The translations under genes and the position numbers were made by a program. A model generated the notes under the pieces. That model saw nothing but the letters and a program-made list of their open reading frames with translations. It was not told the DNA's origin and did not search any database. Of a stretch of DNA of 64,000 bases, positions 1 through 10,280 are shown in pieces. Location: the NCBI RefSeq assembly GCF_020921035.1, contig NC_063156.1, positions 29,250,283 through 29,314,282 of the forward strand, written 5' to 3'. The stretch's first letter is position 1. Each line of letters starts with the position of its first letter. This DNA comes from Rhodamnia argentea (Eukaryota; Streptophyta; Magnoliopsida; Myrtales; Myrtaceae).

Positions 1-1
1 T

Positions 2-1564
2 GTTGACCAACTACCTTCCCAGATTGTTAACTGTACCAAACTGGAAATTCTGAACCTCAGAAACAACAGGTTTTCAGGAAACATTCCATCTGAATTGTCA
101 TCTCTCGTTCGCCTCCGAGTGCTTGACGTTGGATCAAATAAATTCACTGGGGATTTGAGTTTCCTGAAGTATTTCCCCAACCTGGAAAAACTCTCTCTCT
201 CAGATAATCTCTTTACAGGGAAAATTCCAGCTTCCATACGCTCATTCCGGAATCTCCGCTCCTTTGATGTTTCGGGGAACTTGTTTCTTGAAGGTCCAGT
301 GCCATCGCTGAACAGAGTTGAACCATCCAATGACAATCTACCAAGACGTTACATTTTTGTAGAGAGTCCCGGCATGAGATCCAACGGTTCGGCGGCTGCA
401 CCAGCATCACGGCAAGCTTCAAATACTGCTCCAGCTCCTTCTCCGTCAGAAATGAAGCCGCACAAAGGTCACAACGGCCAAAGGAAGCTAAGTGGGTGGC
501 TACTGGGTTTCCTAGCTGGAGCAACTGCTGGAATGGTATCGGGGTTCGTTTTCTCGCTGCTCTTTAGGCTGGCCTTGGCAGCAATCCGAGGGGGACGCAG
601 AGACTCCGGCCCGGCAATCTTTAGCCCGTTGATCAAGAAAGCCGAGGATTTGGCTTTCTTGGAAAGCGAAGAGGGGCTGTCGTCGCTGGAAATCATTGGC
701 AGAGGTGGCTGCGGGGAAGTTTACAAGGCCGAGTTACCTGGAAGTAATGGAAAGATGATTGCTATAAAGAAGATACTGCAACCTCCCAGGGATGCAACAG
801 AGCTAACAGAAGAAGACACCAGGGACTTAGACAGGAAAATGCGCCAAATTCGGTCTGAGATACAAACTGTTGGCCAGATACGGCATCGAAATTTACTTCC
901 CTTGCTGGCCCACCTAACTCGTTCAGACTGCCACTTACTAGTGTATGAGTACATGAAGAATGGAAGTTTACAGGATTTACTACAGAAGGTTTCACAAGGT
1001 CTGACAGAGTTGGATTGGCTCACGAGGTACCGAATTGCGGTGGGAGTGGCAGCCGGGCTCGAATATCTCCACATGAACCACACTCCGAGGATCATCCACC
1101 GAGACCTCAAGCCTGCCAACGTCCTTCTAGATGATGACATGGAGGCCCGAATATCTGACTTCGGGCTTGCAAAAGCTATGCCCGATAATGATACTCATGT
1201 TACGAGCTCCAATGTCGTAGGGACTTTGGGATATATCGCACCAGAATACCATCTGACTTCCAAGTTCACGGAGAAGAGCGATATATACAGCTTTGGCGTT
1301 CTGCTTGCCGCCCTGGTCATCGGAAAGCTACCGTCAGACGAGTTTTTCCAACACACCCAAGAAATAAGTCTGGTCAAGTGGTTGAGAAATGTGATGGCTT
1401 CGGACAAGCCTCAACAAGCAATTGACCAAAAGTTGATTGGCAATGGGTTCGAGGAGCAAATGCTGCTGGTTTTAAAGGTCGCCAACTTCTGTACACGGGA
1501 TGACCCAAAGAACAGGCCCAACAGTAAGGACGTGCGATGCATGTTATCTCAGATTAAGCACTAA
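2..1564 (+). CDS. SOBIR1: SOBIR1-like LRR receptor kinase, 5'-truncated by the window edge
   Basis: Plasma-membrane LRR receptor-like kinase that pairs with LRR receptor-like proteins and relays immune and cell-death signals with BAK1 (family knowledge). The frame is open from base 2 to the TAA at 1562-1564, giving the last 520 residues with no intron; the Arabidopsis gene is also intronless as I recall. In order: the final leucine-rich repeats (fragment residues 1-100), a Ser/Pro-rich juxtamembrane stretch, one membrane segment at about 163-190 rich in small residues spaced like GxxxG motifs, then a complete kinase domain. The kinase shows the glycine loop GRGGCGEVY (about 233), the AIKK lysine (about 255), HRDLKPAN (about 366), DFG (about 386) and GTLGYIAPEY, so it looks catalytically competent. 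The C terminus ends in SQIKH, the closing motif I associate with SOBIR1. The signal peptide and first LRRs lie left of the window. Confidence 0.95.
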   Translation, partial: VDQLPSQIVNCTKLEILNLRNNRFSGNIPSELSSLVRLRVLDVGSNKFTGDLSFLKYFPNLEKLSLSDNLFTGKIPASIRSFRNLRSFDVSGNLFLEGPVPSLNRVEPSNDNLPRRYIFVESPGMRSNGSAAAPASRQASNTAPAPSPSEMKPHKGHNGQRKLSGWLLGFLAGATAGMVSGFVFSLLFRLALAAIRGGRRDSGPAIFSPLIKKAEDLAFLESEEGLSSLEIIGRGGCGEVYKAELPGSNGKMIAIKKILQPPRDATELTEEDTRDLDRKMRQIRSEIQTVGQIRHRNLLPLLAHLTRSDCHLLVYEYMKNGSLQDLLQKVSQGLTELDWLTRYRIAVGVAAGLEYLHMNHTPRIIHRDLKPANVLLDDDMEARISDFGLAKAMPDNDTHVTSSNVVGTLGYIAPEYHLTSKFTEKSDIYSFGVLLAALVIGKLPSDEFFQHTQEISLVKWLRNVMASDKPQQAIDQKLIGNGFEEQMLLVLKVANFCTRDDPKNRPNSKDVRCMLSQIKH

Positions 1565-2299
1565 GCCTCTGTGTAGATGGTGTGCTCCCAAATATATCAC
1601 AGATAGTCCTATGAAGCTTAAGATGTGTCTACTATTATTTCTATGTTAATGCAATTTCCCTATCTTCTTATCCATTTGCTAACTCGTACAATTCTGAAAC
1701 AAGAAAAGAGAGGCAAAAAGCTTCGGCTACCTTGCAAAGCAGCACTAGCAATTCAATACGTCTTTAAAGTCTTAAGATAATTGAGATAGATTGTCAACCT
1801 AGACATCACGCCACTCTTGTTTTCCGGGCTTAGCACAAGACGTGTCAGAATAATTTACGTACCTAAAAGGATCACACTCCCTGCTCACCGAGCTTAGTGC
1901 TCACCCAACAATGAGATAATCCAAGCATTTTATCATATGGGCCCCTTCTATCATCTCTAATTTGGACATGGAATGATGTGTACACAGCACTAGTTATGAT
2001 TTGAACAGAGGCAGGTCTGCTAATCCAAAGAATGACTAGCATACTTGACATTCCGCCGTCAAATTTGCTTGTCATTGTTTTCATATTAGCAGTTCAAGAT
2101 TCCATGTTGACATTGCATAGGTAATAACAATTCGATTCGATCACTAGATTCAAAATTTCAAATGCGCTCTGATAGAACATGGTATTCCAAAAGCAGACCA
2201 AGAACTTCATTCAGACTCACAATTATGGACAACAGCACAGAAAAATCATGATGCTCCAAAGACTGCCGAATCGAACTCTCACAGAATTGAAATTTTAAA
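1565..2299. other. intergenic spacer between SOBIR1 and mS38 3' ends
   Basis: The two flanking genes converge here, so this interval should hold both 3' UTRs. It is AT-rich with scattered stops in every frame. I see no further gene or repeat. Confidence 0.6.
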
Positions 2300-2713
2300 C
2301 TACGACTTGGCCTTTCGCCGGAGGCGCTTCCTGAGCTTCTTATACTTGTGCTTGTTCATCTTCCTCTTCCTCTTCTTCTTCACACTATCCGCCCACATGC
2401 TCCTAGAGTCGTCGCCCTCCACGGGCTCCGCACCATCGAGAACAGCCGGAGAGATGGGATTGGGGTTTGCCAAAAACCCGAATGGGAAAACCGGGTAAAC
2501 CTGCAAAATCTGCGAGCTTTTCACATTTTCGTCGACGCCCTTACCCAGAAAGCGTGACGAATCGCGGGAGCGCTCCGGTCTCGATGAGCCGAGGACGGTC
2601 TGGTGAGGAGTGAGAGTGGGCGTGGGATGTAACCGCGGATTCAATCTGGATTGTCTGAGCAGTTTGAGAGAAGAGGGCGTGGCTTTGGCGAGCTTTTGAA
2701 TTAGACTGGACAT
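2300..2713 (-). CDS. Mitochondrial small ribosomal subunit protein mS38 (COX24/AURKAIP1 C-terminal domain)
   Basis: Small basic protein of 137 residues in a single exon, ATG at 2713. The last 30 residues are almost all Lys/Arg around a DSVKKKRKRKMNKHKYKK core followed by KLRKRLRRKAK, the signature of the COX24/AURKAIP1 family (mS38), which inserts into rRNA of the mitochondrial small subunit (family knowledge). The first 30 residues are rich in Ser, Leu, Arg and Lys with no acidic residue, as expected of a mitochondrial presequence. The middle is low-complexity and poorly conserved, which is usual in this family. The gene diverges from MHF2, with a tRNA gene in the shared upstream region. The assignment rests mainly on the C-terminal motif. 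Confidence 0.88.
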   Translation of the reverse strand: MSSLIQKLAKATPSSLKLLRQSRLNPRLHPTPTLTPHQTVLGSSRPERSRDSSRFLGKGVDENVKSSQILQVYPVFPFGFLANPNPISPAVLDGAEPVEGDDSRSMWADSVKKKRKRKMNKHKYKKLRKRLRRKAKS

Positions 2714-2874
2714 GCCTCAGCCTCTGAGTAATTCAGAACAGAAGAAAAATGAAAAGTCGAAAGTTTTTTATCAGCTCACGGAAGAAGGGGCTCCTCGAAG
2801 AAGAAGAAGAAAAGTCATTTTGGGACGTAGCGACGTCGTTTTTTTCTGTCAAAAAATGAGCAAAAAATTGAAAA

Positions 2875-2946
2875 TGCCCCCATGCAGGATCGAACTACAG
2901 ACCTTCAGTTTACAAGACTGACGCTCTACCACTGAGCTATAGGGGC
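2875..2946 (-). tRNA. tRNA-Thr (anticodon UGU)
   Basis: The minus strand folds into a perfect 72-nt cloverleaf. The acceptor GCCCCTA pairs with TGGGGGC (one G-U pair). The D stem is GCTC/GAGC, and the anticodon stem TCAGT/ACTGA encloses the loop CTTGTAA, so the anticodon is TGT. The T stem is TGTAG/CTGCA with loop TTCGATC, and the discriminator base is A. No CCA is encoded and there is no intron. Internal A and B boxes match RNA polymerase III promoters. Just upstream on the minus strand is CGACAA, a plant-type CAA start context, preceded by a TATA-like run at about 2966-2990. A T4 run at 2871-2874 follows immediately and would serve as the pol III terminator. It looks like a nuclear cytosolic tRNA rather than an organellar copy. 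Confidence 0.97.
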
Positions 2947-3107
2947 TTGTCGAGCAAGATTTTCATATATTTAATATATAAAATAATTTTAAACTTAAAG
3001 CGTGAGGTATAATAAGTCCTTCCCATTTTCACCCAGTTCTACGAAAGCGGGAAATTTGGGAATCCCTGGTTCTTGGGCATTGCGTCAATCAGTCTGCTTG
3101 CTTGCAA

Positions 3108-4325
3108 ATGGAGGAAGACCCCACCTTCGATCCTGTAAATGTCGTCTTCCTTTATTCATTATTCGCCAACCCAATTCATTTTTTCCTTTTCGTCTCCGCT
3201 GTGTTCAATTCCCGCTTGTTTTGGTAATTTGGGATCTTCTCTTTGATTCAGGATTTGATCCATTCGATTTTCAAGAGCGTGTGGACGAGGATGGCCCTTG
3301 GTTCGACCATCTTTCCCCCTTTATGTTTGTTAATCAATCTTCCGAGATCAGTTTTTTTTTTTCCTTTTTCCGGGTCATCAGCTTTTTAACGTCTGATGCC
3401 CATTGCAGAGCGTGAGAGAAATGAAGCCGCCGATGCGATGGACAACGAGGTACCGTCACAGATTCATGGTTCTTCTTCTTTTATTGTAATGTTATCGCCA
3501 GACAAAGCTTATGTTGAATGAAGGCGGTTGCGGTTTTTCGTTTTCGATTTTAATTTTTGTGGGCACTATTTGCTTTGGGTGATTGAAAGTGAGAGATGGG
3601 CAGTGAATAGGACACGAGTGCCATTGAATCACAAAGCTGATGGGACTTGACACGTTTTGAACCGATTCCTCCAGAATCAAATTTTGGTACCGCCTATAAT
3701 GTGGAGGCGCATAACATGAACAACAGATGCTATCATAGTGCAAGAGGATAAAATTGACCCCTTTCTCTGAGTCGGAAATTGGCTGCAAGAGTTCGAAGGG
3801 GACCATGTGAAATTTTTTCTTCAGAAGCATGGAGAGGTTTTGCTGTAATTCCTTGCATTTGGTAACATGAACTGCGTTTTCTATATATTTGTTTATGGTC
3901 TCTAACAGTATTTGATTGCTGCAGGCTGGACCTGTGAATGCGACATCCAAGAAGAATAGACCAACTACTGGTACTCATTTTCATTGGGTAACCCAGTTTA
4001 AGGAAGACGAGCATGTAGAGTGTATTTGCCGAAATAGAACACATTCTCAAATAGTTTTTCCCTAAGACTTGGTGGTATTCTTTGATGCAGCTAATGCTAA
4101 TGCACTGAAGCTGAGCTGTGAACTCCTGCGGCTCTTCATCACTGGTTCGTCTTGGTCAAAAGTTGTATTCTGTATTCTTGATGATATAGTAAGAAGCCTC
4201 ATCTACTTCTTATTGATGCAGAGGCTGTGCAACGAGCTGCTGCTATCGCTGAGGCAGAGGGTATGACGAAGATTGAAGCAACTCACTTGGAGAGGATTCT
4301 TCCCCAGTTACTTCTCGACTTTTGA
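3108..4325 (+). CDS. MHF2: MHF2 / CENP-X histone-fold protein, six exons
   Basis: Exons by GT-AG junctions and conserved frame: 3108-3134, 3252-3300, 3409-3449, 3925-3970, 4091-4144, 4222-4325, giving 106 residues and a TGA stop. The product begins MEEDPTFDPDLIHSIFK and carries ANALKLSCELLRLFITEAVQ and KIEATHLERILPQLLLDF, the histone-fold core of CENP-X. The family dimerises with MHF1 (CENP-S), binds DNA with the FANCM helicase and limits meiotic crossovers in Arabidopsis; it also belongs to the constitutive centromere network (family knowledge). The length fits a plant MHF2 with a short acidic and Lys/Asn linker inserted after helix 1. The exons are tiny, so the gene is easily missed by ORF-based methods. 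All phases join without a stop. The start is the only in-frame ATG before exon 1. Confidence 0.93.
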
Positions 4326-7300
4326 GGCGTTCCTTCCTGATAGCTCGGACACTGAAAAATCGGGTTTTGATGAGAACTTTAGCATTTTGTTATTAATCAG
4401 ATGATAATTGTTTCATGCTAAAACAAGTACTTGATACGTAGAACCTAATTAGGATAATCGACAAATTTTTTTATTCAATATCCATGCTCTCATGTGAATT
4501 AGCGAGGATGTAAAGTCTCGGGGAATCTTATATCATATTTCAGTTCTACCTCAATTAAGGATTCCTAAATGATATCTTCCTTTGAAGATTATGTAGAAGC
4601 ACATCATGCTTTACTCTGATATGAGGTCAAGACATGCTTTCTATGAGTTATTGACTTATGTACCTCTTTGAATCTATTTTCTCTCCCACCTTCTGGCTCT
4701 CTTTCATGTTATGCCAAAAGATCTTGTAGACCTCCATCTGAACTTGACCTTCGAAGATTGTATAGATAGCCTATGCTTAAAGTTGGCGGTGCTATGATAC
4801 CATAATAAGCAGTTTCATAGTGATGAAGGCAACAGACATGATGCTGATATGCTTTATAAGTGTGAGGCAGTGATCACATTGTTATACACTTTATGAAGCA
4901 TTTAGCTGGAGAAACGAAAGTGTCAAAATCAAAAATTGATTATTACGTGCAATGCCAAGTTGATTAGGAATAGATATGGTGGAGATGCTCCAAAAACAAT
5001 AATTAGCTAATTGCTAGAATGTATTGCCACCTGCATTCTGACTAACGTTAGCCATGTCTCAAGTTGCTTCTGGTTGGAGATGTTCTGGTACCTCTAAAAG
5101 AGGTACAAGCTTCTAGGTGACTTTTCTAGTTGCTTGTAACAATATTGTAGGTGACTGAAAATAGAGATGTTTGATTAGTATGCAGAATTCTTAGTGCTTT
5201 CTGTACTAGCCAAATCAGAGTATGGATTTCCTTCTTGTTTTCTAGGTATCACTGAGTTTTATCTATTGAAGTTTGAGTGGAGCATTGCTGTAAGGCCACC
5301 TAACTCAAGAAAGATCCTGGGAATGACTAGCTTCTTGATGAAGTTTACCTGGTTTTATGGATTTTCAGAAGTTTGAACGACCGGGAAAATTGAAACTTCT
5401 CGAATGCGAATTCTGGAACACATCAGCTGATTAGACATGGTGCTCTTCGGAAGCTCTAGTTTGGTACCTAACACTAAGGCAATTGCATATGGTGCTCTTC
5501 CTCGAGTTAAGACACAGTTTTAAGTTATATGTCTCACACTTTGCTCTCCTGATGATGATTGATCTCGAGTCTTGACTATGATTGCATGAAGTAGGAACAT
5601 GCGCTAGTGACGATTAGCTTGAGTTAGATACTCTATCTGCTTGTATAGATGTTCTTTGACATATTATTTGACTATTTGAGTAAGCTCCTCATCTTCCCTC
5701 TAAGTTATTCAGTACACCAGGTGCAATATTGACTAATGACTAACCTAGGCTTCATACCTTGGAGTACCTGAAATTACAGTATTTGTCCTTCATTTGGAGT
5801 CTTAGACAAGACATCTTCCATGCGTTATTACCCGGGGTGATGAGTTTAGCGAATTTCTCGATTATCGTTGCGGCTTTTTGTAAGAATGATGGGACGCGTT
5901 TGCCTCAGGTGTTGATTGGGATGTTTAAGGATCATGGAATGAGTTATTTGTCTATACAGGGGCAAAGATTGAAGGATAGGTGATAGATAGCAGAGGAATC
6001 ATGACAGTAGAAGCCACAAAAACGATTAGTGGATTAATTATCTACTAATACACCATCATGGGGAATAAATATTTGGGGACAAGTAAATGGTCATCAAACT
6101 GCAGTAAAAACATTATCTACTAGTCGAATGCTGTCAATGTGAAAGATAAGGAAGCAATTCAACTCCTGCAGTTGATGTTTGCCTTGTTACATCTTTTTCA
6201 CCTCGTGGGAACTTTCACGAGCATGCCGTCCTTCCCATGGGAACGTTTGTACAATAATTCCACTAACTATGGGGTACAGATTCTGCTACCTGTGTACCTT
6301 GTATCCTTGGCATTATGTCCGTCTATTACGGTATAAAAAACCTTCGAATCAAGAGCGGTCAAACATCGAAAAGCTTCGTCATATTGGGGTGTACTTCGGC
6401 TCTATTATCCTTTGAAGCGTGATCAACACAACCTATGATAACCGGCATCTTCCCGGACCGGTACCGCCGAGAGGTTCAAGAAATCTTTATTAAGGATGGC
6501 TAAAGAACTAGTGTTAGCCGTTCATAGTGCACAGCGAAAAGAGTTGAAAGGCTCGATGAGACAATTACCTATGTCAAGGCAAATTTACCGGTGAACCTAT
6601 GGAGAACTATGCACGTGCTCCCACTTTCACGGAAATGTAAAAGGTTACTCTAAGAAGGCTGAGTGGACAGAACTTCACCAGCTGAGATTATCATTTGTTG
6701 ATGCCATGCTCGTAAGGAAGCAAAGTTGGTCTTTGATACATTACTATAATGATCATGAATGGGTATCATAATGCAACACGACAGAACATTATTTTTAAAA
6801 CGGGACAACCTAGACTTTCGTGCACAGCTTTCAGCGGCAAGAAAAGAATCAATTGCAGGATCGTGCACCTGAATAGTAGTCGTAAGAAAGTGATAAAAGA
6901 TATGTTATTGGTTGATTGGTGTCGTCCCCGCATCGAAAGTTGCGATTTCGTGTACCTTCCTTGTATCGCCCTCCCTATCACATGATGGCTAAAGGAATGA
7001 AAACGAGTGGGGCAGGTTGATGTTCCATGGTTGGGGCATATCGATGTCATGAAGGAAAGCACATGTTTAATCACTTATGTGCATCTTATTCATTGTATGG
7101 TAAATTATTTAAAAATTAAATGCATGTATAGCTCGAGCCTATAATACTTGGCACCCCATGTTACCAAGAAGACGTGTATGTATTTTCGATTTTGTCAACA
7201 TAATAATTTTTAAGTGACTGTGATAGAAACAGTATGTCATGGACCACAAATATTGGGAAGAGTGAGCCCTACAATAATTTTAAATTACTTATGATCTATT

Positions 7301-7657
7301 TTTTTGTGGCCCTGAACAAAATGGTTGTTGTCTCTGTGCTCCCCCCTTCCCCCCGACTGCAATCTTGGACAATTGTTTTGATGAACTGTTATTAATTTCA
7401 CAGTGAATTAAAGACGGTTCTATAATCATTTCTCAGCTGATCTTGTTAAATTAGCAGCGAGGAAAATACACAGCCTGACGAATGCTATAGTATTGACTTG
7501 TTACATCTGTAGCTTGAATTCCATCTCTAGGATATATTACATCTAATGATAGAATTAAGTACACAATCGATGCTTGTTTGGGACTTAGAAATGTCGGAAG
7601 AAAATAAGAAGACGGTGCGGTGCGATAAACTAATCTGATCCTGAGGTGCTAATGTAA
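4326..7657. other. 3.3-kb intergenic region, no supported gene
   Basis: AT-rich DNA with many short frames and no good exon series. One frame at 5840-5983 (+) faintly resembles a single pentatricopeptide unit (FSIIVAAFCKNDG) but stands alone without flanking repeats, so I do not annotate it. From about 6150 to 7070 the base composition is more even, as in old coding or transposon DNA, but nothing is recognisable. Confidence 0.5.
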
Positions 7658-8728
7658 TTAAGCAGAAATCTCCCATAGCTTAATCTCTCCATCAAGACTT
7701 CCGCTACAAACTGTGATTGCATCGTTCTCATTATTATCAGAAGCATCTGTTGAAGTTGAAACTCTCACCAACCACTTCACCGGCCTTTCGTGCTTTCCCA
7801 TCGTTCCCACGCAACAATACCCACCATCCTCCTCGCCCCGCCGCCACACCCTCACCGTCTGATCGCTCGATCCGCTGAGCAACACGTTATTGCCAACGAC
7901 GGTCAAGCACAGTACGGCCCCTCCATGACCCCACAGCGCCTCCAGGAATGCCATCCGATCACGGCCATCATCTCTCCGCCACACCCCAATCGAACAGTCG
8001 GAACCCCCTGAGAACAAGAACAATCCGCCGTCGCCAGTGTCGTTCAACGCAAGCGCATTCACGCTGGATTTGTGCCTCTCCAACACATGCATCAACCTGT
8101 GCCTCCTTTCTTTCTCCTTCTTCTCCCATACCCTAATTGCTCCATCAGCCGACGCCGTGTAAACCGTCCCATCGTCAGAAACCACCACAGCATTGACGGC
8201 GTCATCGTGTGCTTTGTTCACGGACTCCAAGCACTTGTTCTCGCACGCGTCCCACACTTTCAAGCTCTTGTCCCATGAGACTGAGTACATCAAACCCTCC
8301 TTGACGGCCAAAGAAGAGACAGTGTCGCCATGCTCGATCCAGAGCCGCTTCTTGTGGCGCCTCACTTGAACGTAGTTCTTGGGCAAGATAAAACGCGTCA
8401 GGCGGTCTTTGAGGGTGGGCAGCGAAGACAGGAGTCGGTGCCGTCTCGAAGGCCCCGCCATGACTTGCCAGACACGGATCTTGCGGTCTTGGTGGGCGGT
8501 AAAGACCTTGGAGCCGGAGAAGGCGATGGATTTGATGGAGCCGGAGGAGGAGTTGGCGGCTTTAAAGGAGTCGACATGGGCTCGGGTCGATAAGTCGAAG
8601 ACGTGGACTTGGTTGAAGGCAGCAGCATAGAGGAGGTTGCGGTTGGCGGCGAGGCAGCTGAGGTGGGGTGTTAGGGTTTTGAAGGAGGTGATGCATTGGT
8701 GGTTCAGTGTCATTTGGTCGTGCTGCAT
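7658..8728 (-). CDS. JGB: JINGUBANG-like WD40-repeat protein, intronless
   Basis: Single-exon protein of 356 residues, ATG at 8728. It is built almost wholly of WD40 units. An N-terminal blade ends in HVFDL, followed by units ending in IRVWQV, LKVWDA, IRVWEK, IGVWRR, VRVWRR and IKLWEI, which gives a seven-bladed propeller. Between the second and third blades is the JINGUBANG-type insert LPTLKDRLTRFILPKNYVQV and the segment HKKRLWIEHGDTVSSLAV. In Arabidopsis JGB represses premature pollen germination by acting with TCP4 on jasmonate synthesis (family knowledge). This copy is shorter than the Arabidopsis protein because the Ser-rich N-terminal leader is missing or reduced; a second Met (MTLNHQ) lies five codons downstream. 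It could be one of several JGB paralogues rather than the orthologue. A GA/TC tract lies 11 bases upstream of the start codon. Confidence 0.88.
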   Translation of the reverse strand: MQHDQMTLNHQCITSFKTLTPHLSCLAANRNLLYAAAFNQVHVFDLSTRAHVDSFKAANSSSGSIKSIAFSGSKVFTAHQDRKIRVWQVMAGPSRRHRLLSSLPTLKDRLTRFILPKNYVQVRRHKKRLWIEHGDTVSSLAVKEGLMYSVSWDKSLKVWDACENKCLESVNKAHDDAVNAVVVSDDGTVYTASADGAIRVWEKKEKERRHRLMHVLERHKSSVNALALNDTGDGGLFLFSGGSDCSIGVWRRDDGRDRMAFLEALWGHGGAVLCLTVVGNNVLLSGSSDQTVRVWRRGEEDGGYCCVGTMGKHERPVKWLVRVSTSTDASDNNENDAITVCSGSLDGEIKLWEISA

Positions 8729-8738
8729 TTTGGAGTGT

Positions 8739-8761
8739 GAGAGAGAGAGAGAGAGAGAGAG
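8739..8761. repeat. (GA)n microsatellite in the JGB 5' leader
   Basis: Uninterrupted GA dinucleotides, read as TC in the leader of the minus-strand WD40 gene, ending 11 bases before its ATG. Confidence 0.95.
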
Positions 8762-9108
8762 TTATGTTGCAAATGGTAGTTGGTGCTTGAGCTTGGTTTA
8801 TGTAAGTGCGAGTTTTTTCTGAAATTTTCCGGCAACCGTGGCAGCCTCAACAGACTTTGGGAGACAAGACAAGGTCAATTTCCAAGATAATTGTCGAAAA
8901 ATGCGAGAGACAGAAACGTACACTACATTGTCTAGAAAAATTAGCTCGACTTATACCTCTAATGGAATATTCCAATGTGTCTCACTTATTAATCATCCAA
9001 TCACAATCTACCGTATCACTTGGTATTCAATTTTACGAACAATATCAGATGAGTCGCAATGGTAAAATTGAGCAGTAAATATTATCATAGCTACGGTGGC
9101 TACCCCCA

Positions 9109-9112
<4 letters not shown>

Positions 9113-9145
<33 letters not shown>
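9113..9145. repeat. (GA)n microsatellite
   Basis: About 16 GA units in intergenic DNA upstream of the JGB-like gene. Confidence 0.95.
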
Positions 9146-9148
<3 letters not shown>

Positions 9149-9449
9149 CTATGGTGGGGAGGTGGAAACCAATGGCGATGGCTGGAGTGAATCATTCTGA
9201 TGATGGATGGAGGTGGCGGAGCTGCAGGTGGCTAGAGACGGGCCTCACTGGGTTGCTTGCTTTGCTCATTGAGGAGAGGTAGAAGGGAAAAAGAAAAAGG
9301 GAATAAATACCCAAATACACTCAGTCCTCCAAAACCAAGAACAAAACACACACAACTATAAAACAATTTCTATAGGTTTGGAAATTCATTTTTTACAGAA
9401 ATTTCTGCGTGTAAAAATTCTTTTGTCAATGCATCGTTGATTGCGCCAT

Positions 9450-9600
9450 GGGCTAAAGTACATGGACCACATTAAACAAATTAAAAACTGGGGGATGACA
9501 TTGCACATTAGACTAAAGTACATGGGCCATAGTAAACAAATTAAAAGTTCGGAAATTATATTGCATAATTGATCGAAGTATAAGGATCATTTGTGTCACT
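9450..9600. repeat. diverged tandem repeat, unit about 61 bp
   Basis: Three units begin near 9452 (GCTAAAGTACATGGACCAC), 9513 (ACTAAAGTACATGGGCCAT) and 9573 (TCGAAGTATAAGGATCAT). The first two continue with AAACAAATTAAAA. Spacing is regular at 60-61 bp and divergence increases along the array. No coding potential. Confidence 0.7.
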
Positions 9601-9639
9601 ATCCAAAAAAAAAAAAGTATTGGTAAAAAAGTTACTGGT

Positions 9640-10280
9640 CACCTTATTTCTCGACAACCTATTGGTAGTTTGTTGGCACTTTTATAAAATTACCAGCTAT
9701 TTTTAACAATTTGCAAATTAAGTGCTTTTCTTATCTTTAATCAACTCTTGCTTGTCTTTCTAATCAATGTCTCAAAGTAACAACTCTTATGCAAATAGAC
9801 CAATTTTAGTCAACCCTTGTTTGTGTTTTCTTATCCGAATTTATGGGAAAGGAAGGATACAATTGTTTCTTCCGATGGTTTCCAATTTTCCTCCCGATTT
9901 CTCAACAGCCAATTGGTAACTTGTTGGCACTTTCATAAACTAAGCAACCATTTTTATAGATCTACAAATTAGTAACTTTTGTTATCTACAAATTGCTCAT
10001 CACTGAATCTAGTGATCGGCCGCCGAAATTTTATGATGATAGATCTATTTTTTGAGGGTGAGAGGGTGCTTCTAGTTGCAGAATGTGCTTTGTTATTTGC
10101 TTTCTGTTATTTTCTTCTTCTTTTTTTGATAGCTTGAAAACATTTTATATACCTCTCCAATATTGTCTTGATTAATTAATGGAATCTTTCTTGTGACAAA
10201 AAAACAAAATCTTAACTCTTCTTTGTCTTTCTTATCTAAACTTGTGGGCACTCTTAACGTTGCAGTTGTTTCTTCTGATG
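9640..10280. repeat. diverged direct repeats running into the protease pseudogene
   Basis: A unit of about 95 bp at 9645-9740 (ATTTCTCGACAACCTATTGG, then TTGTTGGCACTTTTATAAA) recurs at 9897-9990 (ATTTCTCAACAGCCAATTGG, then TTGTTGGCACTTTCATAAA). A second motif, CAACTCTTGCTTGTCTTTCT at about 9743, recurs near 9814 and near 10213, the last time inside the 3' part of the pseudogene. The latter two copies are followed by a GTTTCTTC-TGATGG-like stretch. The copies are old and imperfect. Confidence 0.6.

Noticed and set aside
5840-5983. Possible pentatricopeptide-like unit
   Set aside because: Only one weak unit with no neighbours in any frame; below the level needed to annotate.
8330-8630. Gly-rich plus-strand frames over the WD40 gene
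   Set aside because: Antisense shadows of the WD40 repeats; no independent evidence.
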